Below are positions 6,909 through 14,580 of a DNA stretch of 50,183 nt, in pieces (position 1 is the first letter of the stretch; the number at the start of each line of letters is the position of its first letter). A program made the translations under genes and the position numbers. The DNA is taken from positions 1 to 50,183 of the forward strand of contig JAKAKS010000028.1 in assembly GCA_021813405.1 (NCBI GenBank), read 5' to 3'. This DNA is from Nitrospirota bacterium. Lineage in GTDB: Bacteria; Nitrospirota; Thermodesulfovibrionia; Thermodesulfovibrionales; JdFR-88. Under the pieces are notes generated by a model, which had not been told where the DNA came from, made no database searches, and worked only from the letters and a program-made list of their open reading frames with translations.

Positions 6909-8183
6909 TCAGGCTTTTTCGGAGGTCACATCATCAATAACGGCCCTTTTTGCCGTTACTGCATGCTCCCCGGAAGCAAATCTCAGTTTGCCGGTATGTA
7001 TAGGAATTGCGAACTTGACCAGAAAGGTATAGATCATTGCCCCCGTAGCCCATACACCAAGTGAAACCAGAAGTTCAGTCGCGGTGGGCGTATATTGATA
7101 TATCTCGCCAAGCACATCGGGGGTAAACCCGGGAATTACAAGGCCCATTCCCTTTTCAAGATATATACCAACGATCATAAGCACTAATGCAAAATTGAGA
7201 GTTGCAAACTTTTCACGCGTCTTCGGATTAAGGATCAGCACAAACGCAGTGACGTTGCACGCCACAGCAGTCCATATGTACTTCACCAGGTTCGTTTGCC
7301 CGTCGATGCCGAAGAACAGGTAATGGATGTTAACCGACTCGGCTGTTCCGGGATAGAACGATCCAAACACTTCCGCAAGTAAAAAGAACAGGTTCACAGC
7401 CATGGCATATGTGATCAGGGTGGCAACCCTGAAGATGGCCTTGTCCTCTATCTCCACATCCGTAACTTTCCTTAGCACCTGGAACACTAAAAGCATCAGC
7501 GCAGGCCCGGAACATAAAGCGGACGCTATGAACCGGGGCGCAAGAATCGAGGCGCTCCAGAAAGGCCTGGAGAACGCGGCGTTATACAAAAACGCCGTAA
7601 CCGTATGTATGCTGATGGCCGCAGGTATCGACAGGTAAATCAGGAAGCCGATGACGGACTTCATCTCGTAATGCTCCCCGTGGGCGTACTTGTACATGAC
7701 GTAAAACGCGATAATTACGTTCAGAATAAAGTAGCCGTTCAAAACAAGAACATCCCAGGCCAGAAGCGATGTCGGCCAGTGCATCATGCCTATCGGGGGC
7801 GGAAGAATATGCCACACCCTGAGGGGCTGCCCCAGGTCCGTCATGATGAACAATATGCACATTATGATGGCTGTGATCGCCATCAGTTCGCCAAACAATA
7901 CTATTTTTTTAATGGGCTGATGGTTGTGCACATATGCCGGGATAACAAGCAAAACAGCCGCAGCGGCAACACCCACAAGGAAGGTGAAGTTGGAGATATA
8001 GAACCCCCAGGACACCTGGTCCCTCATGGCGGTCATTATTAGACCATGCTCCGCCTGGCCAATATACGCGTATACCCCAACGCCCATAAGGCAGGCCAGA
8101 AACGCAAGCCACAGGTAATACTTGGGGCCGCCTTTGAATATAGACAGCCATGCTATGAAAAAGTTCTTTGTCGCTTGCACCAT
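6909..8183 (-). CDS. NrfD/PsrC-family membrane quinol-interacting subunit
   Basis: A 424-residue integral membrane protein with about 9-10 helices in the NrfD/PsrC/DsrP/HmcC style (start WLSIFKGGPKYYLWLAFLAC; SWGFYISNFTFLVGVAAAA; ILPPPIGMMHWPTSLLAWD). Such subunits bind menaquinone and pass electrons to or from an FeS partner without carrying cofactors themselves. The start codon shares one base with the stop of the ferredoxin-type gene (TAATG), so the two are coupled. With that gene and the tetraheme cytochrome it forms a three-subunit quinol:cytochrome c module like Geobacter CbcSTU or the JOP part of Dsr complexes. The neighbouring genes do not show any Dsr catalytic subunit. Confidence 0.88.
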   Translation of the reverse strand: MVQATKNFFIAWLSIFKGGPKYYLWLAFLACLMGVGVYAYIGQAEHGLIMTAMRDQVSWGFYISNFTFLVGVAAAAVLLVIPAYVHNHQPIKKIVLFGELMAITAIIMCILFIMTDLGQPLRVWHILPPPIGMMHWPTSLLAWDVLVLNGYFILNVIIAFYVMYKYAHGEHYEMKSVIGFLIYLSIPAAISIHTVTAFLYNAAFSRPFWSASILAPRFIASALCSGPALMLLVFQVLRKVTDVEIEDKAIFRVATLITYAMAVNLFFLLAEVFGSFYPGTAESVNIHYLFFGIDGQTNLVKYIWTAVACNVTAFVLILNPKTREKFATLNFALVLMIVGIYLEKGMGLVIPGFTPDVLGEIYQYTPTATELLVSLGVWATGAMIYTFLVKFAIPIHTGKLRFASGEHAVTAKRAVIDDVTSEKA

Positions 8184-9127
8184 TATCTTGTTCCCCCGAA
8201 ATCGAAGAAGTAAAAGAATTTCGGACTTGTATTCAGATCCTCTTTAAGCCTGAACACTCTCTTGTTGGCGATCATATATCTGATCTCGCTGTTGGGGTCC
8301 AGGAGATTTCCGAATTTCCTGGCGCCCACCGGGCAGGCCTCAACGCAGGCGGTGTACTTGCCTTTCCTGGACCTTTGGATACAGAAGGTGCACTTTTCCA
8401 CAACACCCCTGTAACGCGGACGGTTGCCCAGGTAATGAGTATTGGGATTAATATCCTGAGGCGCCCTGTGCGGCTCCCCCCAGTTGAAGTGCCTGGCGCC
8501 GTACGGGCAGGCGGCCATGCAGTACCTGCAACCTATGCACCAGTTGTAATCGATAGTAACAATCCCGTCCGGTTCCTTCCACGTGGCCTGTGTGGGGCAA
8601 GCCCTTGTGCAGGCAGGATTTTCGCATTGCTGGCACTGAATTGGCATATAAAAATAGCCCGGCTGAGGCGCCAGCGCCGCGTTATAGTATTTTTCCGCGT
8701 GCTCAAAATCCGGGAATTTCGGATCTTCCTTTTTGAACCGGAGCACCTGTATCCAATGTATCTGAGGGTCAATGGACTGATTGTTCTCGGCCACGCATGC
8801 ATACTCGCAGGTCCTGCAGCCGATACAGCGTGAAAGGTCCAGCCCGTAGCCAAACAGAACGCCCGGCATGGCTGGCTCGATACCAACCTTTATGGCTATC
8901 TTATACTTTTCTTCGTATTCCTTTTCGAGGCGGGCTACAACCTTTTCCTTTTCAGCCTCGGTCATTTCCCTGAAGTGCTTTTGAAAAAAAGATTCCCAGA
9001 AATCGCTGAAAGAGGCATCCGCCCTGTTCAGGGGGAGCATGGTGGCAGCCGCTGCTGCCAGAGTGCCTTTCAACAGGGTCCTGCGGTTTACTTTCAGGGC
9101 CCTTCTTTCGTCTTTGGTCTTTTTCAT
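8183..9127 (-). CDS. Exported four-cluster ferredoxin-type subunit
   Basis: 314 residues. It has a twin-arginine-type signal (VNRRTLLKGTLAAAAAT, residues 13-29), a charged helical linker (about 45-75) and four [4Fe-4S] cysteine sets. The sets are CIGCRTCEYAC, CQQCENPACTRAC, CIGCRYCMAAC and the widely spaced CTFCIQ...CVEAC. This is the DsrO/HmcB/NrfC-type periplasmic wire between an NrfD-type membrane subunit and a cytochrome c. It is encoded between exactly those two partners. No molybdopterin subunit is encoded in this operon, so the module likely moves electrons between the quinone pool and periplasmic cytochromes. Confidence 0.92.
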   Translation of the reverse strand: MKKTKDERRALKVNRRTLLKGTLAAAAATMLPLNRADASFSDFWESFFQKHFREMTEAEKEKVVARLEKEYEEKYKIAIKVGIEPAMPGVLFGYGLDLSRCIGCRTCEYACVAENNQSIDPQIHWIQVLRFKKEDPKFPDFEHAEKYYNAALAPQPGYFYMPIQCQQCENPACTRACPTQATWKEPDGIVTIDYNWCIGCRYCMAACPYGARHFNWGEPHRAPQDINPNTHYLGNRPRYRGVVEKCTFCIQRSRKGKYTACVEACPVGARKFGNLLDPNSEIRYMIANKRVFRLKEDLNTSPKFFYFFDFGGTR

Positions 9128-9153
9128 AACGCCTTTTAAAATCCCCCTGCTGT

Positions 9154-9684
9154 TTAATTGCCGTATTTAATGTCTGCCGGCTTTATCGGAGCGGGCCAGG
9201 GCACGATGGGTTTGAAGTGCGGCTCATGCGGCCAATGGCAGTTTATACACTGGTAATATGTTTTGACCCCATTCCACATCCCAACCCTTTTGCCGTGCAA
9301 GCCATGCTTCCATTCCTGGAATATGAAGCCGTGGCACTGGCCGCAAACCAGATAGGACTGGTCAAAACTGACCGATTCGCCGGTAAACAGCTTTAACGTA
9401 TCCCTGTTATTTGGATTGTGGCAGTCGTAGCACCATCCACCAGGCATATGTTTCAGAACGATATCCTGGTGCATCATGGTAAGCTTTCTTTTCGGCCCCG
9501 GGGGCATTCCCTTGTGGCACTGTGAGCACGGCCACAACCCCTTGTCGATCGGGGGGCGCGGCATGATGAACTTCTGCGCCGGAACACCCTTCATAAGAGT
9601 CAGTTTGTTCGAATGTTCATCGGCATAGGCTAAGGACAACGGCAGGAGCAGCAACGCAATTATGGCTAGTAGTTTCTTTCCCAT
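9154..9684 (-). CDS. Periplasmic tetraheme cytochrome c
   Basis: 176 residues with a cleavable signal peptide (LLAIIALLLLPLSLAYADE) and four CxxCH sites: CSQCH, CYDCH, CGQCH and CINCH. Many free His residues (for example HMPGGWC, KHGLHGKR) could be distal ligands. It starts the module with the FeS and NrfD genes (26-nt gap), like the cytochrome of CbcS- or DsrJ-type complexes, and is expected to exchange electrons with the FeS subunit on the periplasmic side. A strong sigma-70-type promoter lies 80-110 bp upstream. A DsrJ assignment is not supported: DsrJ has three hemes and an unusual ligand set. Confidence 0.88.
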   Translation of the reverse strand: MGKKLLAIIALLLLPLSLAYADEHSNKLTLMKGVPAQKFIMPRPPIDKGLWPCSQCHKGMPPGPKRKLTMMHQDIVLKHMPGGWCYDCHNPNNRDTLKLFTGESVSFDQSYLVCGQCHGFIFQEWKHGLHGKRVGMWNGVKTYYQCINCHWPHEPHFKPIVPWPAPIKPADIKYGN

Positions 9685-9764
9685 TTCCTCTCTCTGTGTT
9701 TACAAACTCGCAACCTTAACAATCTTGTATCCAGTGCTGGCCCAGCAAAAAGGAATGACTACAG

Positions 9765-9793
9765 ATTTTATAATAATTATATTCGTTTGTCAA
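9765..9793 (-). promoter_or_regulatory. Sigma-70-type promoter of the tetraheme/FeS/NrfD operon
   Basis: On the minus strand TTGACA (9793-9788) and TAAAAT (9770-9765) are separated by exactly 17 bp of AT-rich DNA. Predicted transcription starts near 9758, leaving a leader of about 74 nt before the ATG at 9684. Confidence 0.75.
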
Positions 9794-9891
9794 TCAGTTC
9801 TTTACATGTGTTTCCCGGATGATTTCAGAGCGGAATTCCCCGGATATGCGCGCTGCCTTGCAAGGAAAACCTTGGCACGGTTTACGCCTTT

Positions 9892-10593
9892 TTACGCGGG
9901 CGGGCGGTTGCAGCCCTGGCGTTTTCTCCTTCTCAAAATGACGTAAGTGGCCCCAAGGCCGCCGTCCCTGGGCTTGGCGCTTGCGTAAGCCCAAAGGCTC
10001 CCGCTCATGCGCGACAGCCAGAGCTTTACGGCTTCCTTCAGCACCGGCCCATGCGGTGATCTCAGCCCCCTGCCGTGCACAATTTTTACGCAGAAATATC
10101 CGCATGAAAGGGCATGCCTTATGAACCCTGAAAAAGCTTCCCGGGCCTCTTCCAGCACCATGCCGTGGAGGTCTATCGCGTCCTGGACGGCAAATTCCCC
10201 TTTATGCAGCCGGCGGGACATTTCGCGGCTTATATCGGGGGATGTCCATTCCACATATTCGCCCGTATCGGATATCCTTATCGGGGCCGTGCCCTCCACA
10301 ATGCGCCGCAGTTCCAGCATAGCGTTATCCGGCTGGGGGACGGGCGGCTTTGCCTTGCACACCTTTCTGTCCAGCTCGCGGAATTCCTTTATCTCCTTCA
10401 CCGAAGCCATCTCACGGTAAAAGAGCTCCGCATCCTCATTTTTCGGCGTCTGCTCATCGGCAGATGCGGAAATGGGTTTGGCGGAAAGCGGCGCAGGAGA
10501 TTTTTTCCTTGCTGGCGCGGCGGGCCGGACGGTCCTCATTTTATTCAGGGCGGCAAAAGGAGTGAAGGAAAGGCGCTCGTCTTTTTCTTTCAT
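9892..10593 (-). CDS. Smr-domain protein (MutS2 C-terminal-like nuclease family)
   Basis: 233 residues. The first 90 or so are low-complexity and Pro/Ala/Lys rich. The C-terminal third is a Smr domain: DLHGMVLEEAREAF (the DxH signature), IVHGRGLRSPHGPVLK (the HGxG signature) and GGLGATYVIL. Smr domains are nicking endonucleases or RNA-binding modules, and stand-alone versions act in DNA or RNA quality control. It sits between two cytochrome operons, 92 nt after the preceding gene, with no evident functional link to respiration. The ATG at 10593 follows a GGGGG-type ribosome site. Confidence 0.87.
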   Translation of the reverse strand: MKEKDERLSFTPFAALNKMRTVRPAAPARKKSPAPLSAKPISASADEQTPKNEDAELFYREMASVKEIKEFRELDRKVCKAKPPVPQPDNAMLELRRIVEGTAPIRISDTGEYVEWTSPDISREMSRRLHKGEFAVQDAIDLHGMVLEEAREAFSGFIRHALSCGYFCVKIVHGRGLRSPHGPVLKEAVKLWLSRMSGSLWAYASAKPRDGGLGATYVILRRRKRQGCNRPPA

Positions 10594-10685
10594 GGCGGCC
10601 CCCGAAAGAATGGTTTATCTAATTATAACCGAATGCATTGCGCGGTATACAGTGGCAGACCGGCAGGGCGGGGGCCAGGGGAAGC

Positions 10686-11039
10686 CTATTTCCCCTTCGC
10701 CTGCCTGGTCTCCAGCATGAAGCGGTACATTCCGCAACAGGTTTTAAGGCGCTGCAGAAACACCTTTTTTGCGCTTCCGTCGGCATCCTGGCTGATGCGT
10801 TTTTCAAGGCCGCCGCAGCGCTTTACAAGGGACTTCAGCTCATCGTCGGAAAGGGCCATCGTCTGCCCGGACCTGGAACACACGCTATTGAATTCCGAAC
10901 GCCAGTCAGCCTGGCCTGCACTGGCGGACTGGGCCGGGGCAGACTGGTCCGCTTTCTCCTGGGCCGCCAGACAGGGCAAGGCCGTTGCCATAAGCGCCAG
11001 GCAGAGCACGGCAAACAAGGTGGAAAAGGGTCTTCTCAA
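10686..11039 (-). CDS. Small secreted protein of the double-c7 cytochrome operon
   Basis: 117 residues starting at a TTG (11039-11037). This start is chosen because AGGAGG lies 5 nt upstream, immediately after the stop of the previous gene, and because it opens a clean signal peptide (RRPFSTLFAVLCLALMATAL, cleavage near CLAAQ). The mature part is short and polar, with three cysteines (VCSRSG, KRCGG, TCCGMYR gives a CC pair) and no CxxCH. I do not recognise a family. Tight linkage to the hexaheme genes suggests a periplasmic accessory role, for example in cytochrome folding or binding. Confidence 0.72.
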   Translation of the reverse strand: MRRPFSTLFAVLCLALMATALPCLAAQEKADQSAPAQSASAGQADWRSEFNSVCSRSGQTMALSDDELKSLVKRCGGLEKRISQDADGSAKKVFLQRLKTCCGMYRFMLETRQAKGK

Positions 11040-11050
11040 ATCGGCCTCCT

Positions 11051-11830
11051 TTATTGCATGGTGATATGGCATCTCCTGCAGTCCTGCAGAGGGAAAGACA
11101 CTTTCCCATGGCAGACGCCGCAGAACTTTCCGTTCAGGTATGCCATCATGTTGCTTCCCGGGGTCCCTTTCTTCTTGATATTAAACGGGTCCGGGTGGCA
11201 GTTATTGCAGTCCAGCCAGAACCTGTGGACAGTATGCGGGAATATGGCCGGGGGCACGCCGCTCCAGTCCGCCTGAAGCACAAGATTTCTGGTTGGAAAG
11301 CCGCGGGGCGGCCTGTCATGAAGGAAATGCACCGGCTTGATCAGCCTGTGCCTGACGGCCTCCGTCCAGTCAATGTGGTTGCCATGCCCGGCCTTTGGAA
11401 AATCGCGGGTCAGTTTATCGAATTCTTCCTTCGAGGGGCCTTTGCCGCCATCATGGCAGCGGTTGCAATTCTCCGGGCCGAAGGCCGCAGTGCCGTTGTG
11501 GCACACTCCGCAGTACTTGCCCTCCACTATCCCCTCCATGGTCATCCCGGTGCCGCCCTTCGTAAAGCTGAAGTTAAGCTCAAAATGGCATACACGGCAG
11601 GTATAGCGAATCCTGTGCACCCAGTGGGAAAAAGTGACCGGCTTTGCATCCGGGCTCATCGTGTTTATAATGACATTGCCGTAACTCCAGGGGGCGGGTT
11701 CAGGCGGAAAGCTGAAATAATCGTTGCTTCCGCCCAGCGCGGCCGCGGGCAACAGGCAAACAGTAAACATGGCCGCAAGGAAGGCCACTGCAAGGCGCCG
11801 CCACCTCTGGCTAACGCCGGCGGAATTCAT
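11051..11830 (-). CDS. Hexaheme double-c7-type cytochrome c (second copy)
   Basis: 259 residues with an N-terminal signal (WRRLAVAFLAAMFTVCLL) and six CxxCH motifs in two triheme sets. Set one is CRVCH, CGVCH, CNRCH; set two is CNNCH, CGVCH, CRRCH. Each set is preceded by an F-x-H-x-x-H element (FSHWVHR, FPHTVHR) that would supply distal heme ligands, as in c7-type triheme domains. It is a paralogue of the gene upstream, sharing motif order and the ending KFCGVCHGKVSFPLQDC, and overlaps it by 20 nt. The role is probably a periplasmic electron carrier or wire, feeding or draining the quinol complexes encoded downstream. Confidence 0.9.
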   Translation of the reverse strand: MNSAGVSQRWRRLAVAFLAAMFTVCLLPAAALGGSNDYFSFPPEPAPWSYGNVIINTMSPDAKPVTFSHWVHRIRYTCRVCHFELNFSFTKGGTGMTMEGIVEGKYCGVCHNGTAAFGPENCNRCHDGGKGPSKEEFDKLTRDFPKAGHGNHIDWTEAVRHRLIKPVHFLHDRPPRGFPTRNLVLQADWSGVPPAIFPHTVHRFWLDCNNCHPDPFNIKKKGTPGSNMMAYLNGKFCGVCHGKVSFPLQDCRRCHITMQ

Positions 11831-12623
11831 GGCATCTCTGGCAATCGATTAATGGGAAAGACACCTTGCCGTGGCAGGCCCCGCAGAACTTACCCTGAAA
11901 GATGTCCACCATCGATATATGGCTTGCCCCGTTTTTAACCGTGAACAGCTCTGGGTGGCAAAGCTCACAGCCGTTCCAAACTGTGTGCTTGTCGTGAGAA
12001 AAAAGGACTTTTGGCATCCCTTTTATCGTGGGTGTTATCACCACGTCCTGCTGTGCCCCCAGTTTGGGCCTTTCAATCGAGATACCGGGAATAAAATCTA
12101 TCAGCTTTATCTTCCCCTCTTCTTCCGCCTTCATCCAGTTTATGCCGTTTCCGAACCTCGCCTTGGGAAATCCCCTGGTGAATGTGTAAAAATCGAATTC
12201 CCGGTCCGGGTACCTGCCCTTGGAATGGCACCTTTCGCACCGCTTGATGTCGGCCGGCTCAAAACCGCCCCTGGGCATGGTGGAGCAGGCGGCAAATATC
12301 TTTTCGCCTTTGTATTCCATTTTTCCGTTATGGCAGGCCCCGCAGTAATAGCCCTTCTCATTATCCGTTGCCCTGATCTCGGTTGCGTCCGCCTTCAGCG
12401 CAAACCCAAGGTCCACATGGCAGACACGGCAGGTATAAATTGAGCGGTGCAGCCAATGCTCGAAGACTACCGGGGCCATCCCGCTGTACTGGGAATAATT
12501 GTCTATGTCCACGTTCCCGTATTCATCGGGCTTGGGTATTCTTTTGACGGTGCCTACTTCAGCCAGTACGGTTGCAGCTGATGCAAGAAGAAGAATCACG
12601 GCTGCTGCGATGATCTTTTTCAT
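11811..12623 (-). CDS. Hexaheme double-c7-type cytochrome c (first copy)
   Basis: 270 residues with a signal peptide (KKIIAAAVILLLASAATVLA) and six CxxCH sites: CRVCH, CGACH, CERCH, then CELCH, CGACH, CQRCH. These form two triheme modules separated by about 80 residues. Distal-ligand elements FEHWLHR and FSHDKHT precede the modules. I chose the ATG at 12623, with GAGAGGGG upstream, over the TTG at 12644. It is the first gene of a three-gene operon with its paralogue and a small secreted protein. An extra cysteine (FAACSTMPRG) is not a heme site. Confidence 0.9.
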   Translation of the reverse strand: MKKIIAAAVILLLASAATVLAEVGTVKRIPKPDEYGNVDIDNYSQYSGMAPVVFEHWLHRSIYTCRVCHVDLGFALKADATEIRATDNEKGYYCGACHNGKMEYKGEKIFAACSTMPRGGFEPADIKRCERCHSKGRYPDREFDFYTFTRGFPKARFGNGINWMKAEEEGKIKLIDFIPGISIERPKLGAQQDVVITPTIKGMPKVLFSHDKHTVWNGCELCHPELFTVKNGASHISMVDIFQGKFCGACHGKVSFPLIDCQRCHEFRRR

Positions 12624-12651
12624 TTTTTCCCCTCTCTTTAGCAACTGATTT

Positions 12652-12680
12652 TGTATACAATAATCCGCATGCTAAAGCAA
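12652..12680 (-). promoter_or_regulatory. Likely promoter of the double-c7 cytochrome operon
   Basis: On the minus strand TTGCTT (12680-12675) and TATACA (12657-12652) are 17 bp apart, followed by AATCAGTTGCTA around the expected start site. The ATG of the first cytochrome lies about 22 nt after that. Confidence 0.55.
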
Positions 12681-12909
12681 GCGGGGGGTGCATATGAGCC
12701 TTCATGCAAACTGCAGCCAAGCTTGCGTTCCGCTAAGAAAATAGCGGAATTTAATTGATTTGCTCCCCAATCAAAACCCCGGGTCCATATCCGGGATGCT
12801 GTCGCAGGACAAAGCCAGCAAAAAATGGTCACCATCTTCGAAGGCATCCTGCGGGCTGAAGAGGACCACCGCAACACATTTTAAACACTCTTGAGAAGGA
12901 CTGATCTAT

Positions 12910-12937
12910 TTGACAGCGCGCGCGCAGCGTATAGAAT
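12910..12937 (+). promoter_or_regulatory. Possible promoter of the DJ-1/PfpI gene
   Basis: TTGACA at 12910-12915 and TAGAAT at 12932-12937 with a 16-bp spacer made of a GC alternation. It would give a leader of about 130 nt before the ATG at 13075. The leader includes a small GCGCGATAGCGCG hairpin. Confidence 0.45.
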
Positions 12938-13074
12938 TTAATCAGCGCGATAGCGCGGCTGTTGCAGAAACGCGGCAGAAAAGAACAAAACCCGAAAAAA
13001 GCGCATAAGGACAAAAAGGGGAAAGACTGCGGAACTGTAGCGCCGGCGCATTGCCCCACCAGAAGGAGGTCAAT

Positions 13075-13590
13075 ATGAAAGTTCTGATACTGAGCGATGA
13101 TGGTTTCGAGGACCTGGAGCTTTTCGTCCCCTATTACAGATTTAGGGAGGAAGGGTTCGTGATAGATGTGGCGTCAAAAAAAACCGGGGAGATAGAGGGA
13201 AAACACGATTACGGGATAATGGCCAACAAGGAATACGCGGAAATAAACCCTGGCGAGTACGACATGCTTTTCCTGCCAGGCGGCAAGGCCCCGGCCAAGG
13301 TCCGCAAGGACGAAAACGCGCTTAAAATAGCCCGGGACTTCATGGACAGGAACAAGCCCGTTGCGGCCATCTGCCACGGCCCGCAGATACTGATCAGCGC
13401 AGGCGTGGTAAGCGGCCGTCAGATGACTTGCTGGCCGGAAGTGGCAAAGGAGCTGAAAGATGCCGGCGCCCTGTACAGGGACGATGTGGTTGTTATTGAC
13501 GGCAACCTTGTTACCTCCAGGAAACCGGAAGACCTGGCGGACTTCATGCGGGAGGCGCTTAAACTGGCGAGGACGGCCGTGCCAGCCTAG
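13075..13590 (+). CDS. DJ-1/PfpI family protein
   Basis: 171 residues with the class I glutamine amidotransferase-like fold of the PfpI/YhbO group. It has an N-terminal LILSDDGFEDLEL with the conserved Glu, a central FLPGGKAPA, and the nucleophile elbow AAICHGPQIL with the reactive Cys (about residue 103). Family members are described as stress-linked proteases, deglycases or glyoxalases; the exact activity is disputed and not readable here. The ATG at 13075 has AGAAGGAGG at ideal spacing, so the in-frame codons upstream are not used. It appears to be a single-gene unit, convergent with the next gene. Confidence 0.9.
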   Translation: MKVLILSDDGFEDLELFVPYYRFREEGFVIDVASKKTGEIEGKHDYGIMANKEYAEINPGEYDMLFLPGGKAPAKVRKDENALKIARDFMDRNKPVAAICHGPQILISAGVVSGRQMTCWPEVAKELKDAGALYRDDVVVIDGNLVTSRKPEDLADFMREALKLARTAVPA

Positions 13591-13614
13591 CCCTCCGCTT
13601 AAAATTATTTCCGG

Positions 13615-14511
13615 TTAAATCTGAGACTTCAGGTTTTTACCGTTTAACTGCTGGAGGGCCTTGGCGGGGTCCTTTGTAAACTGTTCCAATTGCGTGCGGC
13701 TTAGGCCGGAGAAGGCGGAGGCTGTCAGCAGGGCGGCAAGTATTATAACCAGGCCGCACGCAAGCGCCCATCTTTTCTTCTGGGCCGCCTGCGGAGATTC
13801 AACCGGCCCTTTGGCCGCCTTGATCTCCTCGAAAAGGATACACTGGTAAGTGATTAAAAACGGCATGAAAATCATCCATAGCAAAGGGCCGAGCACTGGC
13901 GTAAGGTTCAGGGCTATATAAAGCAGCAGAACCGGCAAATACCTTGAGAATACGGGCCACCACTGGCCCCGGACATATTGCCTGCTTTTTATGATGGCGC
14001 CGATGCCCTTGTCCCCGTCTATGGCCAGCACATAAACGGAAAACGAGAACCATACCAGCGCTATGATCCCCGGCACAATGAAAAAAACCATTCCGGCCAG
14101 CACCAGCAGGCCGAATATGACATAAACCCACGCAAACGATGCCGTTTTTTCAAGCGCCTCCTTCAGGAGTTTTTTTGTCTCCCGAAAGCGCCCTGAGGCC
14201 GCATATATAAACGCCGCCTGCCCCCATACGCTGACCAGCAGCGCCATTACTCCGCCAGCAACAAGCCATGCCAGCACCAGCGGGTTAAGCGGCTTTGGCG
14301 CCATGCGGTAAATGCTGGACATTACGGCCACAACCAGGGCCATCGGAACAAAATAAAGCACGTAGATAAGGGCAAATACGTTAAGGCTGGCCGCATACCG
14401 CCTCCAGCTTGCCTTTAAAAGGCTGGTTATAGACGGCAAACGCCCTGGTCGGCCAGCGTTAAATTCGCGCCTGGAAACGGGAGATGATTCGGGATTTGCG
14501 GATTCGGACAT
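13615..14511 (-). CDS. Multi-pass membrane protein of unknown function
   Basis: 298 residues with about six to seven hydrophobic helices. An N-terminal cytoplasmic segment (residues 1-40) comes first, then helices around 43-66, 77-105, 125-150, 150-172, 190-222 and 240-262, and a hydrophilic tail. Sequence character (KASWRRYAASLNVFALIYV; GIIALVWFSFSVYVLAIDGDKG) recalls the DUF975/glycerophosphodiester-phosphodiesterase-membrane-domain type of proteins, whose role is unclear. No catalytic motif is visible. It appears to be alone in its unit, with about 70 bp to the next gene on the same strand. Confidence 0.7.
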   Translation of the reverse strand: MSESANPESSPVSRREFNAGRPGRLPSITSLLKASWRRYAASLNVFALIYVLYFVPMALVVAVMSSIYRMAPKPLNPLVLAWLVAGGVMALLVSVWGQAAFIYAASGRFRETKKLLKEALEKTASFAWVYVIFGLLVLAGMVFFIVPGIIALVWFSFSVYVLAIDGDKGIGAIIKSRQYVRGQWWPVFSRYLPVLLLYIALNLTPVLGPLLWMIFMPFLITYQCILFEEIKAAKGPVESPQAAQKKRWALACGLVIILAALLTASAFSGLSRTQLEQFTKDPAKALQQLNGKNLKSQI

Positions 14512-14580
14512 CGTCTAGATTAAAACGGATTGCGCGGGGTAGTCAATTGCCCGGCCGCATAATACCGGCTTGGTTGGAAA

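Larger units (their letters stand above)
12624..13074. other. 451-bp divergent intergenic region with a possible gene remnant
   Basis: Separates the cytochrome operon from the plus-strand DJ-1 gene and holds promoters for both. On the plus strand 12759-12884 is an open stretch of 41 codons ending in MVTIFEGILRAEEDHRNTF and a stop. This resembles the C-terminal helix of ferritin-like/rubrerythrin proteins (acidic EEDH motif), but it has no ribosome site and no upstream part. It may be a decayed fragment; the resemblance is by eye only. Confidence 0.35.

Noticed and set aside
6909-9684. DsrJOP genes of sulfate reduction
   Set aside because: The cytochrome has four hemes, not the DsrJ set, and no DsrM, DsrK or Dsr catalytic genes are near; CbcSTU-like is at least as good.
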